A DNA stretch of 10,793 nt from Mayfieldus sp038317345 (lineage in GTDB: Bacteria; Actinomycetota; Thermoleophilia; Solirubrobacterales; 70-9): contig JBBQBH010000074.1 of the NCBI GenBank assembly GCA_038317345.1, positions 1-10,793 on the forward strand, read 5' to 3'. Within the stretch, counting starts at the first letter, position 1; each line of letters opens with the position of its first letter. Positions 1-6,116 of the stretch are shown one piece after another. The position numbers and the translations under genes are program-made. The notes beneath the pieces are model-generated. The model made no database searches. It saw nothing but the letters and a program-made list of their open reading frames with translations, and was not told where the DNA came from.

Positions 1-26
1 CGGGCGAGGGAGGACCGACTCTCACT

Positions 27-45
27 GCTTAGCTACTAACTAAGC
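27..45 (-). other. tmRNA stop-codon hairpin (helix 5 region)
   Basis: GCTTAG (45-40 on the minus strand) pairs perfectly with CTAAGC (32-27) around a 7-base loop. The tag stop codon TAG forms part of the 5' arm. A stem at this point, following the tag, is standard tmRNA architecture. Confidence 0.75.
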
Positions 46-69
46 GGCGAGGGCGAACTCATGGTCCGC
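40..69 (-). other. tmRNA tag reading frame: ADHEFALAA plus stop
   Basis: The resume codon is GCG at 69-67. The codons GCG GAC CAT GAG TTC GCC CTC GCC GCT are followed by TAG, giving the 9-residue tag ADHEFALAA, which is preceded in the product by the alanine carried on tmRNA. The hydrophobic ALAA end is the canonical degron read by ClpXP and Tsp-type proteases, and the tag resembles E. coli ANDENYALAA. The frame is fixed by the downstream ALAA-stop and by the U at -5 and A at -4 (ATACGT before GCG), the same bases found before the E. coli resume codon. Confidence 0.88.
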
Positions 70-183
70 ACGTATTGGTTTTTCCCGGGGTTTTACGAGG
101 CCTCCGGGAACCTCGACCTGCAACCGTTCGCACGGATCGACTGCGTCGAAGCCTGTCGTCCCCGTGCTATGTAGGCACTGATT

Positions 184-366
184 CTACGGCGCGAGCGCCG
201 CTAGGCTGAATACGGCCTCCTGGATCGTCCCTCCCGGCTGGGTGGCGACGAACCAGTTCAAGGTCGGCGTACCCCCGCTGCTCGATCCTCCGCAGCCATT
301 GAGGAACACCAGAGCGATCACCGCCGTCAGCAACGCCAGCCCGCTCAGCGGCAGACTCCATGGCAT
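184..366 (-). pseudogene. N-terminal stub of an ABC substrate-binding lipoprotein
   Basis: This 60-residue frame starts at ATG 366 with a strong ribosome site (AAGGAGG at 371-377, four bases upstream). It has a lipoprotein signal peptide: hydrophobic residues 7-22, then lipobox LNGC with the acylated cysteine near residue 25. A GGSSSGG linker leads into TPTLNWFVATQPGGTIQEAV. That stretch looks to me like the first beta strand of family-1 extracellular sugar-binding proteins, which often begin with a linker followed by LNWF/LTWY and an E/QPGG-type turn. Such proteins normally exceed 400 residues, but this frame stops after FSLAALAP, about 20 bases before the tmRNA 5' end. I read it as a gene truncated by deletion or recombination. 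A real short lipoprotein is possible, since start, ribosome site and signal are intact. No permease or ATPase genes flank it. Confidence 0.6.
188..201 (-). terminator. Small GC-rich hairpin ahead of ssrA
   Basis: CGGCGC-TC-GCGCCG is a perfect inverted repeat covering the last codons of the stub lipoprotein, about 25 bases upstream of the tmRNA 5' end. It could end upstream transcription or mark a processing site. There is no T-tract, so this is a weak call. Confidence 0.25.
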
Positions 367-440
367 CTCTCCTCCTTGCGCTCCCGGGTCTCCCATCGGG
401 ATCTGGAGAAATGGTCCCCGCCCGCGGGAGTTTCTAACCC

Positions 441-2540
441 TCAGACGGTGACGCGGCGCTTCAGGTCGTCGAGGACTTCCTTCGGGAACCCCGGCACGTC
501 GTCGAGGTCGTCGACCGAGGAGTAGCCGCCGCGTCGCTCTCGGTGGGCGAGCACGCGGGTGGCCTGGGTAACGGAGAGATTTATGCCTCGCAGCTGTTCG
601 AAGCTGGCGGTGTTGAGATCGACCAGCTCCGCCGCCGCCGGCGGGGGCTCCTCACGTGGGGGCGCCGGCGGGGGCTCCTCCCGCGGGGGCTCCGGAGGCG
701 CCGCTTGCGGCTGTGCGGGCTCGGGCACCGGCTCGCTTTGGGGCAGAACCGACTCCCGTGGCACCCATTCGGGCGGGCTCGGCTCCTCGAGCTCTGGCGC
801 CGTATTCGCGGCCTGCGGCTCAGGACTCGCCTCCGGGGGCGGCAATTCCGGCGCTTCGTTCCCCGGCGCGTCGGGCCCGATCTCCTCGATGGCCCCGGCG
901 GTCGCCAGCTCCGCGGCGGCGGCACGCTGTTCGGCTTCCTGGGCGCGCTGTTCGGCCTCGCTGACGCTGTCCATCACCTTCCGAAGACGCCGTTCGCGCT
1001 CCGCCTCTTCGGTCTTCAGCTGGGCCATCCGCTCGGCGGCGGCTGCACGGCGTTCCGCGGCCGTGGCTCGCGCCTCGATCTGCTCCAGCCGCTGCTGAGC
1101 CTCGCTGATCACCTGGTCGTGGCTCTCGCGCTCAGCCCTCAGCTGTTCCTCCATCGCCCGGGCCTTCTCTTCAGCCTCGCGCCGCGCCTGTTCGGCTTCC
1201 TGGTTCACCTGCTCGTCGGCCGCCTGCCGTGCCCGGGCCTCCTCCTTGACTCGCCCTTCGGCCTCGGCCCGAGCCTTCGCCTCGGTCTCGCGTCGCGTCT
1301 TCTCGGCCACGGCCCGAATCCGCCGCTCGGCCTCGTCGTGTGCGTGGGCGGCGCGTTCCTCCGCCTCCCGCTGGAGTTGCTCGGCCTCCTTCAGACGCTT
1401 CTCGGCCGCCTGCTTGATCTTCTCCTCCTCGAGACGCAGCTCCTCCACCTTGGCGCGAACGCTCACCTCAGCCTCGCGGGCAGCGCGCTCTGCCGCCTCC
1501 GCCGCCTCCATCTGTGCGGCAGTCTCTGCGTCGCCGGGCGCTGACGCGGGCTCGGCGCCCGATCGCGCCCGAGGCGCCGCCTCGGTTCGCAGGGCCGGTG
1601 GGACGAAGTCGGCGCCACTGGGGCCTTCTTGCTTCTCGCTCGCCACCGGCTGCGGCGCCTGCCGAGGGCTCGGCGCCGTTGGCTCCGGTCGGCTCGCTGC
1701 GGCTGCCGGTGGCGCGGCAGGCGCTGGCTTGGGCTTGGGGCGTCGGCGGAGAAGCCCGCGCCGCGGCTTTTGCTGGCGCTTCTGCTCTCGCTTGGCCGCC
1801 AGCTCGGCCTCTCGTTCGGCTTTCTCCTGCTCGCGCTCGGCGGCTCTCTGCGCCTGCTCTTTGGCCCTTTCGGCCTCCACCGCAGCCTGTTTGGCCGCTT
1901 TCTCCTGCTCCTCCCGCTTGCGGCTCTCCTCGCGCTCGCGTCTACGAAGCTCGCGGCGGCCCGGGCCCTTCTGCTTCCTGGGTCCCTCGTCCTCCTTCGC
2001 GTCCGTGGCTACGGGCTGCAGCTTCGCTTTCCGCTCCGCCTTCTTTTGCTCCTTCTCCTCCTCAAGCCGGCGCTTCTCATCCTCGCGCTGCTTGCGCTCT
2101 CGAGCCTGGGCGGCGCGATGTAACTCGCTCTGCCGCTTGCCTTCGTCGCGCCTGCCCTGGCGAATCTCGCGCCGGCTCTGATCCTTCTTCTCGGGCGGCT
2201 TGCTCGGCTTGGGCTGCTGCTTTGACGACGGGGCAGCGGCTGCGCCCGAACCCCCACCCGCGGCAGCTGGGGTCGGAACGGCCGCCAGTTGCCCCTTGCC
2301 CTTCTGCTTTGCGTCGCTGCCGCGCGCGCTGCGGCGCTGCATCAACATCACGATCCCCAGCAGGACGATGATCGTGCCCAGCAGGGCGGGCACGAGGATC
2401 TGGACATGGTCATCGATGAAATCGCTGACGTTCCCGGCCGGCAGGACGAACCCACTGGCCAGTGCAGGCGGGCCCGAGGCGAATCCCCTGATCCGCGAAA
2501 GAGAGGCAAAGCGACGACGCATTCCACGGCATCCTTGCAT
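441..2540 (-). CDS. Membrane-anchored coiled-coil protein with C-terminal helix-hairpin-helix domain
   Basis: No named homologue is recognised for this 699-residue protein. A basic N-terminus (1-19) and a short outer segment lead to one membrane helix at about 46-67, followed at once by QRRSARG. The positive-inside rule then predicts the long C-terminal part to be cytoplasmic. Residues 115-265 and 340-550 are almost pure Ala/Glu/Lys/Arg with heptad-like spacing, so two long coiled coils are likely, joined by an Ala/Pro linker (265-340). A Pro-rich hinge (565-635) contains two tandem PPREEPPPA-type units. Residues 636-699 (LVDLNTASFEQLRGI, then YSSVDDLDDVPGFPKEVLDDL) match the ComEA-type double helix-hairpin-helix fold, but the GxG turns that usually grip DNA are degenerate (RGINLS, PGFPKEV). 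The overall plan resembles TolA with an HhH tip. ATG 2540 has GAGG five bases upstream; ATG 2522 with AAGGA is an alternative. The gene lies 100 bp downstream of smpB. Confidence 0.85.
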   Translation of the reverse strand: MQGCRGMRRRFASLSRIRGFASGPPALASGFVLPAGNVSDFIDDHVQILVPALLGTIIVLLGIVMLMQRRSARGSDAKQKGKGQLAAVPTPAAAGGGSGAAAAPSSKQQPKPSKPPEKKDQSRREIRQGRRDEGKRQSELHRAAQARERKQREDEKRRLEEEKEQKKAERKAKLQPVATDAKEDEGPRKQKGPGRRELRRREREESRKREEQEKAAKQAAVEAERAKEQAQRAAEREQEKAEREAELAAKREQKRQQKPRRGLLRRRPKPKPAPAAPPAAAASRPEPTAPSPRQAPQPVASEKQEGPSGADFVPPALRTEAAPRARSGAEPASAPGDAETAAQMEAAEAAERAAREAEVSVRAKVEELRLEEEKIKQAAEKRLKEAEQLQREAEERAAHAHDEAERRIRAVAEKTRRETEAKARAEAEGRVKEEARARQAADEQVNQEAEQARREAEEKARAMEEQLRAERESHDQVISEAQQRLEQIEARATAAERRAAAAERMAQLKTEEAERERRLRKVMDSVSEAEQRAQEAEQRAAAAELATAGAIEEIGPDAPGNEAPELPPPEASPEPQAANTAPELEEPSPPEWVPRESVLPQSEPVPEPAQPQAAPPEPPREEPPPAPPREEPPPAAAELVDLNTASFEQLRGINLSVTQATRVLAHRERRGGYSSVDDLDDVPGFPKEVLDDLKRRVTV
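636..689 (-). repeat. Two tandem 27-bp units in the Pro-rich hinge
   Basis: Units at 636-662 and 663-689 are adjacent and differ at only two bases. Each encodes nine residues of PPREEPPPA type in the hinge before the HhH domain of the coiled-coil protein. They look like a recent in-frame duplication that lengthened the hinge. Confidence 0.8.
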
Positions 2541-2572
2541 GGTCGCCTCGTTAATCGCACACCCCCGTGATC

Positions 2573-2608
2573 ACCGCCTGGACGAAATGCAAGCCCGCTT
2601 CAGGCGGT
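2573..2608 (-). promoter_or_regulatory. Inverted repeat in leader of the coiled-coil/HhH gene
   Basis: ACCGCCTG (2573-2580) and CAGGCGGT (2601-2608) form a perfect 8-bp inverted repeat with a 20-base spacer, in the 100-bp gap after smpB. The stem ends about 33 bases before the start codon of the 699-residue protein. A shorter competing hairpin (CCGC/GCGG) overlaps one arm. It could be an operator, an RNA leader structure or the end of the smpB transcript; nothing in the sequence decides between these. Confidence 0.35.
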
Positions 2609-2626
2609 TGGCGGACTCGGCGAGAA

Positions 2627-2632
2627 ACTATA
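2627..2632 (-). promoter_or_regulatory. Possible -10 element TATAGT downstream of smpB
   Basis: The minus strand shows TATAGT just after the smpB stop codon, in an otherwise GC-rich stretch and about 87 bases before the coiled-coil/HhH start. No good -35 is visible at 16-18 bases spacing. It may give that gene its own promoter. Confidence 0.3.
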
Positions 2633-2640
2633 GGCACGAA

Positions 2641-3123
2641 TCAGCGCATCCGCCGCTTGTAGTCGCGCTCGACCTCGCGGCGCATGTCGCGATCGGCGAT
2701 CTCACGCCGCCGGTCGCGCCCCTCCTTGCCGCGTGCCAGCGCCAGCTCGACCTTGGCGTGCGATCCCTTGAAGTAGATCCGGGTCGGGATCAGGGTCAGC
2801 CCACGCTGCTGGGTCTTGCCAACCAGGCGCTCGATCTCATTTCGGTGAAGCAACAGTTTTCGCGGTCGCTCCGGATCGTGGTTTTGATCGCTGGCCGGCG
2901 CATAGGGCGAAATGTGCAGATTTCGAAGCCAGACCTCGCCCCGATCGACGACCGCGTAAGCGTCTCCGAGCTGAGCCTTGCCGTCGCGCAGCGACTTCAC
3001 CTCGCTGCCCTTGAGCTGGATACCGGCCTCCATGCGTTCTTCGACCTGAAACTTCTGGCGGGCGCGCCGGTTGGTCGCCACGTCGCCGGATTCCGCCGCC
3101 CGCTTTCCCTTCTTCTTCGCCAC
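2641..3123 (-). CDS. smpB: SmpB, tmRNA-binding protein
   Basis: SmpB binds the tRNA-like part of tmRNA, carries it to stalled ribosomes, and places its C-terminal tail in the empty mRNA channel. The protein has 160 residues, the family's usual length. Hallmarks are NRRARQKFQVEERMEAGIQLKGSEV (18-42, spanning the conserved GIxLxGxEVKS), NLHISPY (68-74), RKLLLHRNEI (88-97), and LTLIPTRIYFKGSHAKVELALARGK (109-133). A basic tail RDRRREIADRDMRREVERDYKR follows and should become helical in the channel. The start is GTG at 3123, set by GGAGGGG five bases upstream (3129-3135). The start lies two bases after the rnr stop, so the two are almost certainly co-transcribed. ssrA, its RNA partner, lies about 2.5 kb downstream on the same strand. 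Confidence 0.97.
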   Translation of the reverse strand: MAKKKGKRAAESGDVATNRRARQKFQVEERMEAGIQLKGSEVKSLRDGKAQLGDAYAVVDRGEVWLRNLHISPYAPASDQNHDPERPRKLLLHRNEIERLVGKTQQRGLTLIPTRIYFKGSHAKVELALARGKEGRDRRREIADRDMRREVERDYKRRMR

Positions 3124-3125
3124 CG

Positions 3126-4874
3126 CTACCCCTCCACCGGCTCCAGGTCGACCCTTCCGCGCGGCGCTTCGACCCGTTCGACGCGAACCGAGATCGGGTC
3201 GCCGAGCCGCACCGCACGTCCCGTCTTCGTCCCCACCAGCGCGGTCTGGACCTCGTTGAGCTCGAAGCGCTCACCGCGCAGCCGGCGCGCCGGCACGAAT
3301 CCCTCGTAGACGTTGCCGAGCGTACCCCCGAAGTGCACGAACGCCCCTGCCCCGATAACCCCCCGGACCTCGCCCTCGAACTCGGCCTCCCAGCCGGACT
3401 CAAACAACTCCCGCTGGAGCAGGAATGCTGCGCAGATGTCGTCGGCATCCCGCTCGATCACCGCTGCCTCGCGCTCGCGCTCCGAGCAATGCACGGCCGC
3501 CTCGCGGGCAAGTTCCAGCGCCGGCGGCTGCTCGTGCTCGCCGATCGTCGCCAGCAACGCCCGGTGCACGAGCAGATCCGGGTAGCGGCGGATCGGGGAC
3601 GTGAAGTGGCAATAGGCCGAGCTGGCGAGCCCGGCGTGGCCGAGGTTTCGGGCGCTGTATTGGGCTTGCTTGAGAGAACGGAGCACGAGCGATGTATACG
3701 CCCCACGGCCATGCCCACGCCGCGCCGCCTCCGTGGCGACCAGGCGGCTGGCCTGGGCGGCCACCTCCGCCGCCTCGCTCGGTGAGAGGTGCTCCCGCAG
3801 CGGCGGCGTCGGCAGGTCCAGAGATGCGAGCTGCTCGACCAGGAACTTCACCCGCTCGGGGTCGGGTTGCTCGTGCACGCGGTACAGCGTCACCACCTTC
3901 TTGCGCTCCAGCATCGAGGCGACCTGCTCGTTGCAAAGGATCATCAGCTGCTCGATCAGGCGGTGAGCCTCGGTTTGCTCGATGTCGTGGGCGCCGCTCA
4001 CGTTCCCGTCGGCGTCGAAGTGGAACTCCGGTTCGGCAGAGTGGACCTCGAGGGCGCCGGCCCGCGGCCGTGCCGCGAGCGCGGCCGCAACCGCGCGGGT
4101 GATCTCCAGCGGCTCAGCGGCTGGCGCGGGCGGCTCGGCTCGCGAAGCGAAGATCTCGTCGAGCTGGTCGTAGCTCAGCCGCGCGTCGGAGCGGATGCGG
4201 CTGCGGTAGAAGCTCGACGAGCGCACCTCCCCGCCCGCCCCCAGCTCGATCTCGGTGGTGACGGCCAGGCGCTCCACACCCGGCGCCAGCGAGCAGGCGT
4301 CGGCGCTGAGCGCCTTGGGGAGCATCGGCTCGACTGTTCCCGGTACATAGGTGCTGTTGGCGCGGCGATAGGCCTCACGGTCCAGCTCATCACCGGCCCC
4401 CACGTGCGCGGCGACGTCGGCGATGTGAATCCAGAGCCGAATACCGTCGCCCTCGCGGCGCGCGGAAACCGCGTCATCGAAATCCCGCGCGGTGGCAGGA
4501 TCGACGGTGAAGGTGGCCATTTCGGTCAGATCGCGGCGCGCCCCCGGCTCGGCGAGCGCGCGCTCAGCCGCCTGCGCCGCCGCCCGCTCGACGGCATCGC
4601 TGAAGCCGCGGCCACTGGTGCGGTCCCAGAGCAGAGCCTCGACGACGTCGCGCGCTCGTCCGGGGGAGCCAAGCTCACGTAGCGCCCTGGCCCGACCCGG
4701 CCCAAACTCGACCAGCGCCATCTCTCCGGCCCCGACGCGGGTGCGGCGGTCCAACTCGATCTGGGGACCGCGCTCGAACAGTGGCTCGGCGACGAGAAAA
4801 CGACCCCGCCGCTCGATCGTCGCCACGCGGCGGCCGACTGGCCCCCCGCGCCGCCGTCTGTTTGCGCTGCTCAC
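3126..4874 (-). CDS. rnr: RNase R / RNase II family 3'-5' exoribonuclease (compact form)
   Basis: This enzyme degrades RNA processively from the 3' end. RNase R members unwind structured RNA and, in E. coli, remove non-stop mRNAs during trans-translation. The 582-residue protein has the RNB catalytic core: VDPATARDFDDAV places the four metal-binding aspartates at D125, D131, D133 and D134. Other core motifs are WIHIADVAAHV (148-158), ANSTYVPGTVEPMLP (172-186), YRVHEQPD (331-338), and HFTSPIRRYPDLLVHR (423-438). A C-terminal S1 domain covers about 496-580. Only a short, weakly recognisable cold-shock-like segment precedes the core. The N-terminal winged helix and the Lys-rich C-terminal tail of E. 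coli RNase R (813 residues) are absent, so an RNase II-like assignment remains possible. Adjacency to smpB favours the RNase R role. The GTG start (4872-4874) overlaps the ctpA stop by four bases (GTGA). Confidence 0.92.
   Translation of the reverse strand: MSSANRRRRGGPVGRRVATIERRGRFLVAEPLFERGPQIELDRRTRVGAGEMALVEFGPGRARALRELGSPGRARDVVEALLWDRTSGRGFSDAVERAAAQAAERALAEPGARRDLTEMATFTVDPATARDFDDAVSARREGDGIRLWIHIADVAAHVGAGDELDREAYRRANSTYVPGTVEPMLPKALSADACSLAPGVERLAVTTEIELGAGGEVRSSSFYRSRIRSDARLSYDQLDEIFASRAEPPAPAAEPLEITRAVAAALAARPRAGALEVHSAEPEFHFDADGNVSGAHDIEQTEAHRLIEQLMILCNEQVASMLERKKVVTLYRVHEQPDPERVKFLVEQLASLDLPTPPLREHLSPSEAAEVAAQASRLVATEAARRGHGRGAYTSLVLRSLKQAQYSARNLGHAGLASSAYCHFTSPIRRYPDLLVHRALLATIGEHEQPPALELAREAAVHCSEREREAAVIERDADDICAAFLLQRELFESGWEAEFEGEVRGVIGAGAFVHFGGTLGNVYEGFVPARRLRGERFELNEVQTALVGTKTGRAVRLGDPISVRVERVEAPRGRVDLEPVEG
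3129..3135 (-). promoter_or_regulatory. Ribosome-binding site fixing the GTG start of smpB
   Basis: GGAGGGG on the minus strand sits five bases before GTG 3123, overlapping the last codons of rnr. It supports translation of smpB from the rnr message. Confidence 0.7.
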
Positions 4875-6106
4875 CGCTTCGGGCTCTTGCCGCGCGGGAC
4901 TTGGGCGGCACCCTGCTGCTTGGCGACCTCGCCCTCGAGCACCGCGAGGGCGCGCTGCAACCCCTCGTCGGCCTTCGTCTGCGGGTTGTCCTTGGCGTAG
5001 ACGTCGGGCTGGATGCCCTTCGGCGCCAGCGAGATCCCGTCGGCGGTGAAGAACTCGCCCACCGTGAGGTCGAGCTCGCCGCCGTTGGAGAGGTCGAGCA
5101 GGTCCTGGAACAGCCCCTTGCCGAACGAGCGGGTGCCCACGACCTCGGCGAGGCCGTTGTCGGCGAGCGCCGAGGCGAGGATCTCCGCCGCAGATGCCGT
5201 TCCGCGGTCGATCAAGACGACCATCGGGCGGCGCGGCAGGGGATCGCCCGCGGCCAGGTAGACACGCCGTCCCTCGGTGCGGGAGGCGGTGGTCACCACC
5301 TTGTCGTGCTTGGGCAGAAAGACGCTGGAGGTGAGGACCGCCTCGTCCAGCAGCCCGCCCGGGTTGCCGCGAAGGTCGAGGACGATCCCCTCCGCGCCAC
5401 GGCGCTCGAGGCGCTGGGTCGTGTCGCGCAGCGGCCCGTGGGCTCCGTCGCTGAACGCCGACAGGTGCACATAGCCGAGCCGATCGCCATTGACGCGGCG
5501 AATCGAGGACTCGACGACCGGGGTCGAGATCTCCTTGCGCTGGAGCCTCAGCTGGCGGGTCTTGCCGCTCGACGCCTGAACGACGCCGAGGGTCACGTCG
5601 GTGCCGTCCGGCCCTTTGATCTTCGCCGTCGACAGGTCCGAGGACTCGCCGGCGATCGACTTTCCGTTCACCGAGACGATCAGGTCGCCCGGCTTGATCC
5701 CGGCCTTCGCCGCCGGCGATCCCTTGAACGCCTCGACCACCTTCAACCCGCGCTTCACCTCCCTGACGCTGAGGCCAACACCCGTGAATCGCCCCGACGT
5801 CTGCTCATTGAGTATCTGCGCCTGCTTCGGGTCGAAGTAGTGCGAAAAGCGATCCTCCTTGTGGAGGCTGCGCAACGCGTCCACCATGCCGGTGATCGAG
5901 CCGTTGTTGAGCTGGTCGCGCGAGACACCTCGGTAGTAGTGGTCCTGGATCGTCTCCGCGGCTTCGCCGCTCAGCGTCGTCGACTCGTCGACGAAGACGT
6001 CGCGCAGCGACCGGGGAAGGTCGTTCGGATGCCCGCCAAACCAAAGGCCGGCACAGAGGAAGGCGATCAGGACCGCGGCGAGGGCGGCCGCGGAGCCAGC
6101 CCTCAT
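4871..6106 (-). CDS. ctpA: S41 C-terminal processing protease (CtpA/Tsp/Prc family)
   Basis: This protease cleaves proteins recognised by their C-termini. The 411-residue protein has an N-terminal signal anchor (about 5-24), placing the rest outside the membrane. A helical segment is followed by a PDZ domain (about 104-190) with the core AKAGIKPGDLIVSVNGKSI. The S41 protease core covers about 205-370. GIVLDLRGNPGG (240-251) precedes the Ser-Lys-Gln catalytic site: Ser305 in GTASAAE, Lys330 in SFGK and Gln334 in GLFQ, with the family spacing. The C-terminal domain ends in a basic tail. It starts at ATG 6106, ten bases after the ftsX stop and with no clear Shine-Dalgarno, so coupling to ftsX is likely. 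An S41 protease next to ftsEX suggests envelope work. The same family also removes ssrA-tagged proteins, which is notable beside rnr and smpB. Confidence 0.95.
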   Translation of the reverse strand: MRAGSAAALAAVLIAFLCAGLWFGGHPNDLPRSLRDVFVDESTTLSGEAAETIQDHYYRGVSRDQLNNGSITGMVDALRSLHKEDRFSHYFDPKQAQILNEQTSGRFTGVGLSVREVKRGLKVVEAFKGSPAAKAGIKPGDLIVSVNGKSIAGESSDLSTAKIKGPDGTDVTLGVVQASSGKTRQLRLQRKEISTPVVESSIRRVNGDRLGYVHLSAFSDGAHGPLRDTTQRLERRGAEGIVLDLRGNPGGLLDEAVLTSSVFLPKHDKVVTTASRTEGRRVYLAAGDPLPRRPMVVLIDRGTASAAEILASALADNGLAEVVGTRSFGKGLFQDLLDLSNGGELDLTVGEFFTADGISLAPKGIQPDVYAKDNPQTKADEGLQRALAVLEGEVAKQQGAAQVPRGKSPKR

Positions 6107-6116
6107 CGAGTGGCGC

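Larger units (their letters stand above)
1..163 (-). ncRNA. ssrA: tmRNA (transfer-messenger RNA), 5' part, cut by window edge
   Basis: tmRNA acts as tRNA-Ala and then as a short mRNA to free stalled ribosomes and add a degradation tag. Reading the minus strand from 163, the RNA opens with GGGGACGACAGGC followed by TTCGACG, the usual tmRNA 5' signature. A 5' strand of helix 2 lies at about 111-125. Pseudoknot 1 is well formed: stem 1 pairs 111-115 with 96-100 (CGAGG/CCTCG), and stem 2 pairs 104-110 with 82-88 (TTCCCGG/CCGGGAA). An A-run and ATACGT follow just before the resume codon. The tag frame lies at 40-69, and its stop sits in a 6-bp hairpin pairing 40-45 with 27-32. The remaining pseudoknots, the T-arm and the 3' acceptor strand fall beyond base 1. 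A weak -10-like TACATA (168-173) lies just upstream with no clear -35, so the RNA might instead be processed from a longer transcript. Nearby smpB supports the call. Confidence 0.93.

Noticed and set aside
78..98. Alternative tmRNA resume codon CCC giving a longer tag starting PREKP
   Set aside because: GTAAAA before CCC looks superficially like a resume signal, but these bases belong to pseudoknot 1 (pairing 82-88 with 104-110). GCG at 69 follows the A-run and has the standard U-5/A-4.
184..205. The stub lipoprotein ends in LAALAP, resembling the ALAA degron
   Set aside because: The frame and position differ from the tmRNA tag, the sequence ends in proline, and Ala/Leu runs are common in GC-rich DNA. 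Treated as coincidence.
367..440. Possible terminator after the coiled-coil/HhH gene (TCCC...GGGA stems)
   Set aside because: Only 4-bp stems without a T-tract; too weak to call in such GC-rich sequence.
543..2371. Several long plus-strand open frames (for example 543-1544, 1246-2181, 1514-2371)
   Set aside because: They lie opposite the 699-residue coiled-coil gene, whose Ala/Glu/Arg-rich GC codons remove stops from the other strand. The products are low-complexity Arg/Ser/Leu-rich chains with no recognisable domain.
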